Source: Deltaproteobacteria bacterium
Lineage (GTDB): Bacteria > Desulfobacterota > JAENJC01
Assembly: GCA_016208525.1 (NCBI GenBank)
Contig: JACQYJ010000115.1
Span: 1 to 8,720, forward strand
Reading direction: 5' to 3'
DNA: 8,720 nt
Under the pieces are notes generated by a model. It worked only from the letters and a program-made list of their open reading frames with translations, ran no database searches and had not been told where the DNA came from. A program made the position numbers and the translations under genes. Of the stretch, positions 1 to 5,894 are shown piece after piece. The number at the start of each line of letters is the position of its first letter. Positions within the stretch are counted from its first letter, which is position 1.

Positions 1-111
1 GCCGAGAAGGAAGGAATGAAGGAAGTAAATAAAAATATAATGGAGGCCATAAAGGGTGTCGAAGAGGCAAACGCCTCCCTTCACAGTGCAATTAAGGCAG
101 TGAAACACTAA
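1..111 (+). CDS. 3' end of an unrecognised helical protein
   Basis: The frame is open from the first base to a TAA at 109-111, giving the last 36 residues of a protein whose start lies outside the window. The visible part is rich in Lys, Glu and Ala (for example IMEAIKGVEEANASLH) with hydrophobic residues at helix spacing, so it probably ends in an amphipathic helix or coiled coil. It does not resemble a RuvA C-terminus, which is the usual neighbour just upstream of ruvB. It reads in the same direction as ruvB, 50 bases away, and could share its operon. I do not recognise the family and assign no function. Confidence 0.55.
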   Translation, partial: AEKEGMKEVNKNIMEAIKGVEEANASLHSAIKAVKH

Positions 112-115
112 TGCC

Positions 116-142
116 AATTCCCCCTTGTCATTAATGGGGATT
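116..142 (+). terminator. Possible weak hairpin between the first gene and ruvB
   Basis: Just after the upstream stop codon, a C-run (120-124) can pair with GGGG (136-139), and flanking AAT/ATT bases extend the stem if one T is bulged out. The sequence after it is AT-rich (TTTATATTAT) but has no true U-run. It could be a weak terminator or attenuator ahead of ruvB. The short stem and bulge leave this uncertain. Confidence 0.22.
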
Positions 143-161
143 TATATTATCCTTAATCACG

Positions 162-1190
162 ATGGAACGGGTTATAACCCCTCAGATTGCAGAAGACGAC
201 CTTTCGTTTGACCCAAGCCTCCGCCCCCGCTCCCTAAACGAATATATCGGCCAGGAGAAGGTAAAGGAAAACCTCAGGGTTTTTATTGAGGCGGCAAAGG
301 CCCGTGGTGAGGCGTTGGACCACCTCCTGTTTTACGGCCCCCCGGGATTGGGGAAGACGACCCTCGCCTACATCATCTCCCAGGAATTAAATGTAAATAT
401 AAAGACCACCTCAGGCCCTGTTATTGAGAGGGCAGGAGACCTTGCCGCAATCCTCACAAACCTTCAGGAAAAGGATGTCCTCTTTATTGACGAGATTCAC
501 AGGATGAACTCCACGGTTGAGGAGATCCTCTATCCGGCAATGGAGGACTTTCAGCTCGACCTTATCATTGGCCAGGGGCCTTCAGCCCGATCAATAAAGA
601 TAGACCTCCCAAGGTTCACGCTGGTAGGCGCAACCACACGGGCAGGACTGCTTACCTCCCCGCTCAGGGACCGCTTCGGCGTCATATCAAGGCTTGAGTT
701 CTATAACCCGAAAGAGCTGTGCATCATTGTAACGAGGTCTGCAAGGATACTTAATATTGAAATAGAAGCAGACGGCGCAATGGAGATTGCCCGCAGGTCC
801 AGGGGCACCCCAAGGATCGCCAACAGGCTTTTGAGGAGGGTCAGGGACTTCGCCCAGGTTAGGGCAGGAGGAGTGATAACAAAGAAGGTTGCTGATGACG
901 CCCTGAAGATGCTGGAGGTTGATAATCAGGGTTTTGACGGGATGGACAGGAAGATACTCCTCACCATAATAGAAAAATATGGCGGCGGCCCGGTTGGTGT
1001 TGAAACCCTGTCCGCAGCCATAAGCGAGGAGAAGGACACCATAGAGGACGTTTACGAACCTTATCTCATCCAGGAAGGGTTCATAGACAGGACCCCAAGG
1101 GGAAGGACTGCAACAAGGCTTGCCTACAGGCATTTCGGGATAGATTTTCCGGTAGAGGCGGAGAGTCAAAAGCAGGAGAGGCTTTTTTAG
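162..1190 (+). CDS. ruvB: RuvB, Holliday junction branch-migration ATPase
   Basis: This is the hexameric AAA+ motor that, with RuvA, drives branch migration of Holliday junctions before RuvC cuts them; it acts in the cytoplasm on DNA. The order of parts matches the family. An N-terminal RPRSLNEYIGQ segment comes first, then Walker A GPPGLGKTT (residues 59-67) and Walker B with DEIH (110-113). Sensor 1 lies in GATTR (156-160), an arginine-finger region in SPLRDRFG (166-173), and the C-terminal winged helix at about 260-330 contains GGGPVGVETL. At 342 residues it is full length. The ATG is placed by the conserved N-terminus; there is no clear Shine-Dalgarno sequence ahead of it, which fits translation as part of an operon. 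Neither ruvA nor ruvC is in the window. AGG is the dominant arginine codon, unlike in the island genes downstream. Confidence 0.98.
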   Translation: MERVITPQIAEDDLSFDPSLRPRSLNEYIGQEKVKENLRVFIEAAKARGEALDHLLFYGPPGLGKTTLAYIISQELNVNIKTTSGPVIERAGDLAAILTNLQEKDVLFIDEIHRMNSTVEEILYPAMEDFQLDLIIGQGPSARSIKIDLPRFTLVGATTRAGLLTSPLRDRFGVISRLEFYNPKELCIIVTRSARILNIEIEADGAMEIARRSRGTPRIANRLLRRVRDFAQVRAGGVITKKVADDALKMLEVDNQGFDGMDRKILLTIIEKYGGGPVGVETLSAAISEEKDTIEDVYEPYLIQEGFIDRTPRGRTATRLAYRHFGIDFPVEAESQKQERLF

Positions 1191-1329
1191 CTATCGCGCA
1201 TACTTTAAATTCTGAAATTGACTGCGTGCTTAGTCGTAACCTCCGCCGAAATATGCACGCTGATAAACATAGATAAAAACAAATATATGAAAAGCAGTTG
1301 GGGAAACATAATGAGTATAAGGATTTAAA
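1191..1329. other. AT-rich intergenic stretch between ruvB and the IS element
   Basis: These 139 bases contain no convincing gene. The only ATG-initiated frame of note is 13 codons long (1287-1328). A 6-bp inverted repeat (GCGTGC at 1224, GCACGC at 1255) with a long loop is too weak to call a terminator. The base composition is like that of the island rather than ruvB, so this may be a remnant of island DNA left of the IS insertion. That is inference. Confidence 0.4.
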
Positions 1330-1353
1330 GGCTCATCCGCAAAATCTGTGGGT
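1330..1353 (+). repeat. Left terminal inverted repeat of the ISL3 element
   Basis: These 24 bases are the reverse complement of 2685-2708 except at three positions. The transposase stop codon (complement of 1333-1335) and its last few codons lie inside this repeat, so coding sequence runs almost to the tip of the element. Confidence 0.88.
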
Positions 1354-2589
1354 TAGTTTTGGTTCCGGCAAATTGCCAAGAGTATAATATAAGGCTGTTT
1401 GCAGGCATGTCAGAGATTTATAACCATAAGCCTTTCTGATAGTCAGTTTTGCTTTGAGGTTAAATCCTTCTACAGTCCCAGAAGAAAGTCTGCCGTCAGC
1501 CTTGAACCAGTTGAGAATGAGCGGCTTGTGATTGCGCAACATCTTGGCTACTTTCTTCATCGGCACCAGGTTTGTTTTTAGGGTTCTTGTAATCCAGTTC
1601 TCAAGAAACTTATCTGCACATGCCGGATACTTATACTCCCAAAAACGCTGAAAGTCTTCGCGCATCAAATATGCCTTTATGGAACTCAAGTTGATCTTAA
1701 CTATCTGGCTTAACCGTACCGTTTGCTTTTCTGTCAGGTTCTCAGGCCTTTTTAACAACACCCATCGGCTTTTTACCAGAACATTGTCTGCGCCTTCATC
1801 TTTGAGCTTTTTGACCTCTTCCCTCCGTATCTGGTCTATGGCCTCGTTGAATTTCTTCATAATGTGAAAGCGGTCAAGGATATTAAGGGCATTGGGGGCG
1901 CTCGAACTGATCACCTTCAGGTAAGGTGCCCACATGTCGCTGCAAACGAATTTGATTCTCAGGCAGCGCTCTTTACCCAACTCCTTGAAAAACGTCTGCA
2001 GGGTCTTGACTTTACGCTTAGCGCCACTCCATAAAAGCCTTTTGGCATTCGAATCAAGCTGATATACAAGGGTCAAATACTTGTGACCACTCCAGACCTG
2101 TATTTCGTCAATTCCTATCTCCTTTATATTCTCCAAATCCCTGTTGGCAAGGCCGTAAGCAACTACAAACTGCACTGCTCTATATACGCTATCCCAACTG
2201 GACCTGAATATCTCGGCTGTCTCTTTCCAGGTCAGGCGTTTGGCCCATCGGGCAAGGAACACCTTGTATGTTGTGGTCATATGCTCCTTACCCTCTGCCC
2301 AAGGAACTCGCTCAACATGGACGCCGTCAACAGGGCAGGAGACGCGTCTGGGGGAATACCGGAAAAAGACCTGAAACCCCCAAAACGGAACATATTCGTA
2401 TAACCTGGCCGACTGTGTACCATAACTTCCAAATCTATTCCCGCATATCGAACATTCAGGTTTGGCATTTGTCCTTGGCTGAACATCAACGACTAACGCC
2501 TCTACTCCGTCTATAACCTCCAGATGGACTGCTTTGTAAACAAACGACTTGAAATTCTCAACCTTATTCAGTAAAGTCTTAATCAGCAT
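1333..2589 (-). CDS. ISL3-family DDE transposase
   Basis: The 418-residue protein catalyses cut-and-join transposition of the element that encodes it. Near the N-terminus is a zinc-finger-like segment: C46-x2-C49, then C85 and H91 in CPVDGVH. A helix-turn-helix-like stretch follows at about 119-139 (LTWKETAEIFRSSWDSVYR). The RNase H-fold DDE residues are well placed: D161 in GIDEI, D218 in CSDMWAPY, and E374 in SGTVEGFN. The DRFHIMKKFNEAID segment at about 239-252 is also typical of ISL3 proteins. The length is normal for the family and no frameshift is seen. The ATG is preceded on the minus strand by GAGGAG about four bases away, a good ribosome binding site. It is transcribed towards ruvB, opposite to the surrounding genes. 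Confidence 0.95.
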   Translation of the reverse strand: MLIKTLLNKVENFKSFVYKAVHLEVIDGVEALVVDVQPRTNAKPECSICGNRFGSYGTQSARLYEYVPFWGFQVFFRYSPRRVSCPVDGVHVERVPWAEGKEHMTTTYKVFLARWAKRLTWKETAEIFRSSWDSVYRAVQFVVAYGLANRDLENIKEIGIDEIQVWSGHKYLTLVYQLDSNAKRLLWSGAKRKVKTLQTFFKELGKERCLRIKFVCSDMWAPYLKVISSSAPNALNILDRFHIMKKFNEAIDQIRREEVKKLKDEGADNVLVKSRWVLLKRPENLTEKQTVRLSQIVKINLSSIKAYLMREDFQRFWEYKYPACADKFLENWITRTLKTNLVPMKKVAKMLRNHKPLILNWFKADGRLSSGTVEGFNLKAKLTIRKAYGYKSLTCLQTALYYTLGNLPEPKLTHRFCG

Positions 2590-2605
2590 TGCCTCTCCTC
2601 TTTGT

Positions 2606-2638
2606 TATAAGATGCTTTCTCGTAAAAAATATCTTATA
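2606..2638 (-). promoter_or_regulatory. Dyad in the transposase leader, possible promoter or binding site
   Basis: An exact 8-bp inverted repeat, TATAAGAT at 2606-2613 and ATCTTATA at 2631-2638, is separated by 17 bases. It lies in the 119-base non-coding part of the IS upstream of the transposase. Read on the minus strand, TATAAG and TTATAA resemble -10 elements, but no well-spaced -35 is evident. It could be the transposase promoter region or a protein-binding site. Confidence 0.3.
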
Positions 2639-2684
2639 CACTATTTGGAAGGCAATGCTTTAAAAAACTTTCCTAATACACTTT

Positions 2685-2708
2685 ACCCACAGATTCTGCG
2701 GACGAGGC
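2685..2708 (-). repeat. Right terminal inverted repeat of the ISL3 element
   Basis: This is the partner of 1330-1353, differing at 2696, 2703 and 2707. It sits upstream of the transposase, and the base after it begins the surviving frame of the disrupted specificity gene. Confidence 0.88.
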
Positions 2709-2972
2709 AAATATTATTTCATGTATGTGCTCGCGTCAGATATTATACAACATCAAATTCAAGACAAAGCCAGTGGCGCAAGGATGCCAAGAATAAATGA
2801 AACGACCTTTTATGATTTAGAAATACCAAATCCACCAACTCAGGTACAAGAAACTATTGCCCAAAATATTGCTTCTAAAAAGAGTGAAATAAAATCTCTT
2901 CGTCAAAAAGCTAAAGAAAACCTTCCCCAAGCAATTAAAGAGTTTGAACAGGAAATATTTTATGCGGCTTAA
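2709..2972 (+). pseudogene. C-terminal remnant of a type I-like restriction-modification specificity (S) subunit
   Basis: From the first base after the IS the frame reads KYYFMYVLASDIIQHQIQDK and continues through a SGARMPRINETTFYDLEIPNPP segment to a TAA at 2970-2972. Known S subunits end a target recognition domain like this: a YxxYxLxS-type helix, the KASG turn, then a D-L-x-IPxPP strand followed by a long conserved helix (here about 30 residues rich in Lys and Glu), which contacts the methylase subunits. Only the last 87 residues remain. The rest is absent from the left side of the IS, so the gene was cut by insertion and then lost its 5' part. An internal ATG (2721) could start an 83-residue peptide, but it would lack any complete recognition domain. 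It overlaps the next reading frame by a few bases. Confidence 0.72.
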
Positions 2973-4281
2973 AGGGTTTGAGCGCAACATAAGAAAGCTG
3001 GAGCAGCTAAAGAAGCAGCCGGACAAACTCCTTCAATTCTTTGACTGGAAACTCGACTTTCCAGAAATCATGAATCCGGCAATAGCGGGGGAAAATACAG
3101 GGTTTGATATTTCGATAGCAAACCCACCGTATGGAGCAAATATAGATAATGTTGTAGATAGCCTTAAGGATATGTATTCCGATGTGATTCATAATTATGC
3201 AGAAATATATAAAATATTCTTTAAGGTGGGTCTAAATGTTGTAAAGCCCTTTGGAATACAGTCCGTTATAACACCAAACACTTTTTTATCCCAACCACGA
3301 TATAAGGATTTGAGAAAATTCCTTTTGAAATTCGAAATCCGTAAGATCGTTAATCTCGGAGAAAGTGTATTTGAGGAGGTCGTTGTTCCTGTTTGCTTAA
3401 GCTTTATAAAACGATACGCTCCTGCAGCCACCTTTAAATTTGCGGATGTGAGCGAAAAAAATAAATTTACAGGCAATCTAAACCTTATAAATAGCCACTT
3501 TTCAGATGTTCCTATCGCACAAGTACAGTCCTTTAAAGATTTAAGCCTTTATTTTGTAAAGCAGTTAGGAAAAAATCAAGTCTATTTTGATGAAGCATTA
3601 GAAATTAAGGATGCAGGCATTCAATATCATAGATCTGGCATCGGACTCAAAAATAAAGGTGGAAACGACCTTTACGAAAGGCTGTTTAATGATGACCCTC
3701 ATAAACTTAGAAATAAAAAAGCAGTATGGTATGGAAAACTTATAAATAAATATTATATATCTCCACAAACGGATGAATTTTTTAATTTGGACTATGAAGA
3801 CTGTTTAAAAGATAATGAAAGTGTAAGCTTTACCAAAAGTGCTTTTGCTGCATCTCCAAAAATTATTTGGCGGCAGACGGCACCTTCTCTCCAAGCGACA
3901 ATTGATGAACAATGCCGTTGGTTCCGAAATACCATACAATGTGCATATATTAAATCTGAATATCTTAGCCAATTGGACATCAAGTATGTTCTTGGAATAG
4001 TGAACTCAACGTACTTAGCTTATTTATATAATAAGCTTGTGAAAGAATCAGGGCGGGTTTTCCCTCAAGTAAAAATAACTCATGTAAAAAAACTCCCCTT
4101 GATCATTGCTCCCAAAAATAATCAAAAGCAAATAACAGACCTTGTCTCCAAAGTTCTCAATGCTAAAAATACCAATCCCCAGGCCGATACCTCCGCCCTT
4201 GAAAAGCAGATAGATGAAATGGTCTACGCCCTTTACGGCCTTACGCCGGAGGAGATTGCGGTTGTGAAGGGGAAGGGATGA
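2944..4281 (+). CDS. N-terminally truncated Eco57I/TaqI-type N6-adenine DNA methyltransferase
   Basis: The protein (up to 445 residues from TTG 2944; 439 from ATG 2962, which has AGGA nine bases ahead) carries methyltransferase catalytic motif IV, ANPPYGANI (around residues 59-67). It is preceded by the FFDWKLDFPEIMNP segment and a GFD strand typical of Eco57I-like enzymes. Downstream are the TPNTFLSQPRYKDLRKFL and IVNLGESVFEEVVVP segments and a TaqI-like C-terminal specificity region. It finishes with EKQIDEMVYALYGLTPEEI, the usual tail of this group. The part that normally precedes NPPY is missing: any N-terminal nuclease, the helical domain and the SAM-binding motif I (PAxGSGxF type). On its own it should therefore be catalytically dead. 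It could still bind DNA through the specificity region. It is strongly AT-rich. The nuclease gene overlaps its stop by four bases. Confidence 0.8.
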   Translation: MNRKYFMRLKGFERNIRKLEQLKKQPDKLLQFFDWKLDFPEIMNPAIAGENTGFDISIANPPYGANIDNVVDSLKDMYSDVIHNYAEIYKIFFKVGLNVVKPFGIQSVITPNTFLSQPRYKDLRKFLLKFEIRKIVNLGESVFEEVVVPVCLSFIKRYAPAATFKFADVSEKNKFTGNLNLINSHFSDVPIAQVQSFKDLSLYFVKQLGKNQVYFDEALEIKDAGIQYHRSGIGLKNKGGNDLYERLFNDDPHKLRNKKAVWYGKLINKYYISPQTDEFFNLDYEDCLKDNESVSFTKSAFAASPKIIWRQTAPSLQATIDEQCRWFRNTIQCAYIKSEYLSQLDIKYVLGIVNSTYLAYLYNKLVKESGRVFPQVKITHVKKLPLIIAPKNNQKQITDLVSKVLNAKNTNPQADTSALEKQIDEMVYALYGLTPEEIAVVKGKG

Positions 4282-5360
4282 ACGCAAAAACAACCAGGAA
4301 GACAAAACCAATATCGGTCGTAACCGCGGTGCAAACACCGGATCGTCCGCTGTTGACCGATGTGCGGCAGATGATTATTCAGGCCCGTGAAGGTGTTGCG
4401 CGGGCCATTGACTCCGGCCTTACCATGCTCTATTGGAATGTTGGACATCGCGTCAGACAAGATATTTTGAAAGAGAAGCGGGCGGAATATGGTGCGGAGA
4501 TTGTCGCCGCGCTGGGACGACAATTGGAAATGGAATTTGGACGGGGATTTTCAACAAAATCCCTCCGGCATATGATTAGATTTGTCGAAGCGTTCCCCGA
4601 CTCTGAAATTGTCTCCGCACTGCGGAGACAATTGACCTGGACCCATTTCAAATCACTCATCTATCTTGAAGACCAGCTAAAACGCGACTTCTACGCTGAG
4701 ATCTGCCGTATCGAAGGTTGGAACACACGCACTCTGGACAAGAAAATCCAGTCCATGCTTTTCGAGCGCACAGCCCTTTCCCGTAAGCCGAAAAAGCTTG
4801 CAGAAATTGAACTCAAGGCTCTTCGCGAGGAAGATCGGATGACTCCCGACCTGGTCTTTCGTGATCCGTACATTATAGATTTTCTGGGGCTTAAAGACAC
4901 TTACGCTGAAAAAGATATGGAAGCCGCGATCCTGCGTGAGATGGAGGCGTTCATACTGGAGCTGGGGGTTGGTTTCGCATTTCTGGAACGGCAGAAACGA
5001 ATTACTGTTGATGGGATCGATCACTATCTTGACTTGTTGTTCTATCACCGGAATCTGCGCCGCCTGGTGGCTATTGAGTTGAAGCTCGGCGAGTTCAAGC
5101 CCGCACATAAAGGGCAGATGGAACTTTACCTTGGCTGGCTGAACCGGTATGAACGAAAACCGGAGGAGGAAACACCAATAGGTATGATCCTATGCGCAGG
5201 GAAACGACACGAGACGGTGGAGTTGCTCGACCTCGACAAAAGCGGGATACACATTGCCAGTTACTGGACGGAAGCACTACCCAAGGCTGAATTAGAACGA
5301 AAACTCCATGATGCCGTGATGCTTGCACGGGCACGATTGGAGAGGCGAGAAGGTGAATGA
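4278..5360 (+). CDS. DUF1016/YhcG-type PD-(D/E)XK nuclease family protein
   Basis: This 360-residue protein has the two-part DUF1016 architecture. The N-terminal helical/winged-helix half (about 25-175) includes LYWNVGHRV, the FGRGFSTKSLRHMIRF segment and QLTWTHFKSLIYL. The C-terminal PD-(D/E)XK nuclease half (about 185-345) includes TPDLVFRDPYIIDFL. The putative catalytic residues are D252 in the HYLDLLFYHR strand and E267-x-K269 in AIELKLGEF, followed by GQMELYLGWLNRYE. The fold predicts a DNA-cutting enzyme, and relatives are often found inside type I restriction-modification and other defence loci; the exact role is not settled. The gene appears intact. Its ATG overlaps the methyltransferase stop (ATGA) and is preceded by AAGGGGAAGGG, so the two look translationally coupled. 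CGN arginine codons differ from the AGG habit of ruvB, which supports horizontal origin. Confidence 0.9.
   Translation: MNAKTTRKTKPISVVTAVQTPDRPLLTDVRQMIIQAREGVARAIDSGLTMLYWNVGHRVRQDILKEKRAEYGAEIVAALGRQLEMEFGRGFSTKSLRHMIRFVEAFPDSEIVSALRRQLTWTHFKSLIYLEDQLKRDFYAEICRIEGWNTRTLDKKIQSMLFERTALSRKPKKLAEIELKALREEDRMTPDLVFRDPYIIDFLGLKDTYAEKDMEAAILREMEAFILELGVGFAFLERQKRITVDGIDHYLDLLFYHRNLRRLVAIELKLGEFKPAHKGQMELYLGWLNRYERKPEEETPIGMILCAGKRHETVELLDLDKSGIHIASYWTEALPKAELERKLHDAVMLARARLERREGE
4607..4633. repeat. 27-bp near-perfect palindrome inside the nuclease gene
   Basis: Two 13-bp arms (4607-4619 and 4621-4633) are exact reverse complements around one central C. The core is TCTCCGCACTGCGGAGA. It encodes residues near EIVSALRRQLTW in the N-terminal domain, in frame and without a stop. 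It could form a hairpin in RNA or a cruciform in DNA, or be a protein-binding or recombination site. No function is assigned. Confidence 0.85.
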
Positions 5361-5551
5361 TGAACCAGAGCAATGAAGTTCGCGGTTTAAGCATCCTAAA
5401 GGACCGACCTTTAAGCAATAAGGAAATCAGTCAAATAGGGGATTTAACAAGAAATCAGGTTTATAAGCTGATGACAGGACTGAGGGATGAAGGAGATGTT
5501 GAATGTAAAGGGCATGGTAAAAGCGCACTATGGCGCCTCATCTCAAGATAA
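5357..5551 (+). CDS. Small winged-helix DNA-binding protein
   Basis: The 64-residue product has a helix-turn-helix pattern, RPLSNKEISQIGDLTRNQVYKLMTGL (about 17-42). A short wing follows (DEGDVECKGHGKSALWRLI), the layout of a minimal winged-helix domain as in MarR- or ArsR-like and restriction-associated regulators. It has no other domain. It may be a stand-alone regulator or DNA-binding partner of the upstream nuclease. It could also be the detached C-terminal wing of a larger protein, since similar modules end some ATP-binding or Fic-type proteins. The start ATG overlaps the nuclease stop by four bases (ATGA) with AAGGTG just ahead, which indicates translational coupling. A second in-frame ATG follows immediately. 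A strong hairpin begins at its stop codon. Confidence 0.7.
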   Translation: MMNQSNEVRGLSILKDRPLSNKEISQIGDLTRNQVYKLMTGLRDEGDVECKGHGKSALWRLISR

Positions 5552-5587
5552 TGATTTGCGCCTTATTTGCGTCCGGCGCAAATCATT
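5550..5587 (+). terminator. Strong hairpin after the winged-helix gene, possible terminator or island edge
   Basis: Thirteen bases at 5550-5562 (core ATGATTTGCGCC) pair perfectly with 5575-5587 around a 12-base loop. The stem overlaps the winged-helix stop codon and is followed by TTAGCAATAGCTTTTATA, with only short T-runs. ATTTGCG occurs a second time in the loop (5565-5571) and can pair with CGCAAAT (5577-5583), giving a competing smaller hairpin. Its position fits a transcription terminator for the nuclease/winged-helix run, though the weak U-tract is not classical. It might instead mark the right edge of the island. Confidence 0.5.
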
Positions 5588-5615
5588 TAGCAATAGCTTT
5601 TATAGGATTATCTAT

Positions 5616-5837
5616 ATGGAAGGTTTCAGCGGAATAGGCAAATCACTCATCATCATAGGCGCCATCCTGATACTGATAGGCGTTGTTGTCTCTCTTTCTT
5701 CCAGGATACCTTTCATAGGAAGACTTCCGGGGGACATATACATAAAGAAGGAGAGCTTCACCTTTTACTTCCCCCTGGCGACCTCAATAATTATAAGCGT
5801 TATAATCACATTGATTATGTATCTGTTCAGGAAGTAG
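5616..5837 (+). CDS. DUF2905 family small membrane protein
   Basis: This 73-residue protein carries two hydrophobic segments: LIIIGAILILIGVVVSL (about 11-27) and a second near the C-terminus (FPLATSIIISVIITLIMYLF, about 52-71). Between them is the hallmark IPFIGRLPGDIYIKKESFTFYF loop. This pattern is the DUF2905 family, a small inner-membrane protein of unknown function often encoded next to ruvB. The frame is open further upstream, but the family starts at MEGF/GK, and AGGA at 5604-5607 lies eight bases before this ATG, so 5616 is the chosen start. It now sits about 4.4 kb from ruvB, apparently separated by the island. Confidence 0.9.
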   Translation: MEGFSGIGKSLIIIGAILILIGVVVSLSSRIPFIGRLPGDIYIKKESFTFYFPLATSIIISVIITLIMYLFRK

Positions 5838-5879
5838 CTGATTTGACTAAATTTCCGAGGCCAATTGGCAAACAACATT

Positions 5880-5886
5880 AGGAGGT
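5880..5886 (+). promoter_or_regulatory. Shine-Dalgarno sequence that fixes the start at 5895
   Basis: AGGAGGT lies eight bases upstream of ATG 5895. It is the strongest ribosome binding site in the window and argues against the in-frame TTG at 5865, which lies ahead of it. Confidence 0.85.
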
Positions 5887-5894
5887 TTCCTTTA

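Larger units (their letters stand above)
1330..2708 (-). mobile_element. ISL3-family insertion sequence, 1379 bp
   Basis: The element is bounded by 24-bp imperfect terminal inverted repeats (1330-1353 and 2685-2708; 21 of 24 positions match) and carries one transposase on the minus strand. Its ends read GGCTCATCCGC on the left and GCCTCGTCCGC inward on the right. Length, single gene and GG/GC-type ends fit the ISL3 family. The right end is independently supported because specificity-subunit coding sequence resumes at exactly 2709. The 8 bases on each side (GATTTAAA on the left, AAATATTA on the right) do not match, so the expected 8-bp target duplication is missing. This suggests a deletion or recombination next to the left end after insertion. 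The transposase is intact, so the element may still be mobile. Confidence 0.9.
1191..5615. other. Probable decayed restriction-modification/defence island
   Basis: Everything between the ruvB stop and the DUF2905 start is accessory in character: an ISL3 element, a specificity-subunit remnant, a truncated methyltransferase, a DUF1016 nuclease and a small winged-helix protein. Codon and base use also change inside it. The methyltransferase is strongly AT-rich (16 G+C in the 60 bases from 3721), while the nuclease is not (34 in the 60 bases from 5041) and prefers CGN arginine codons over the AGG of ruvB. The short sequence TTTAGC occurs at both edges (1186-1191 and 5586-5591), but that is too short to call an attachment site. 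The outer limits are set by the neighbouring genes, not by a recognised boundary sequence. Confidence 0.5.

Noticed and set aside
687..1169. Long open frame antisense to ruvB
   Set aside because: It lies wholly inside a gene with complete AAA+ motifs, has no family features, and is rich in Cys/Pro as expected for a shadow frame.
1168..1188. AAAAGC/GCTTTT hairpin with T-run as a ruvB terminator
   Set aside because: The stem is only six base pairs, AT-rich and inside the coding sequence, so it is too weak to support.
5487..5615. Longer N-terminus for the DUF2905 gene, starting inside the winged-helix gene
   Set aside because: The extra residues do not match the family, cross the hairpin, and a ribosome binding site fits ATG 5616.
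5842..5875. Promoter with TTGACT ahead of the 156-residue gene
   Set aside because: A -35-like hexamer is present but no -10 element occurs at acceptable spacing.
5865..5894. TTG start for the 156-residue gene
   Set aside because: AGGAGGT lies downstream of it and is correctly spaced for ATG 5895.
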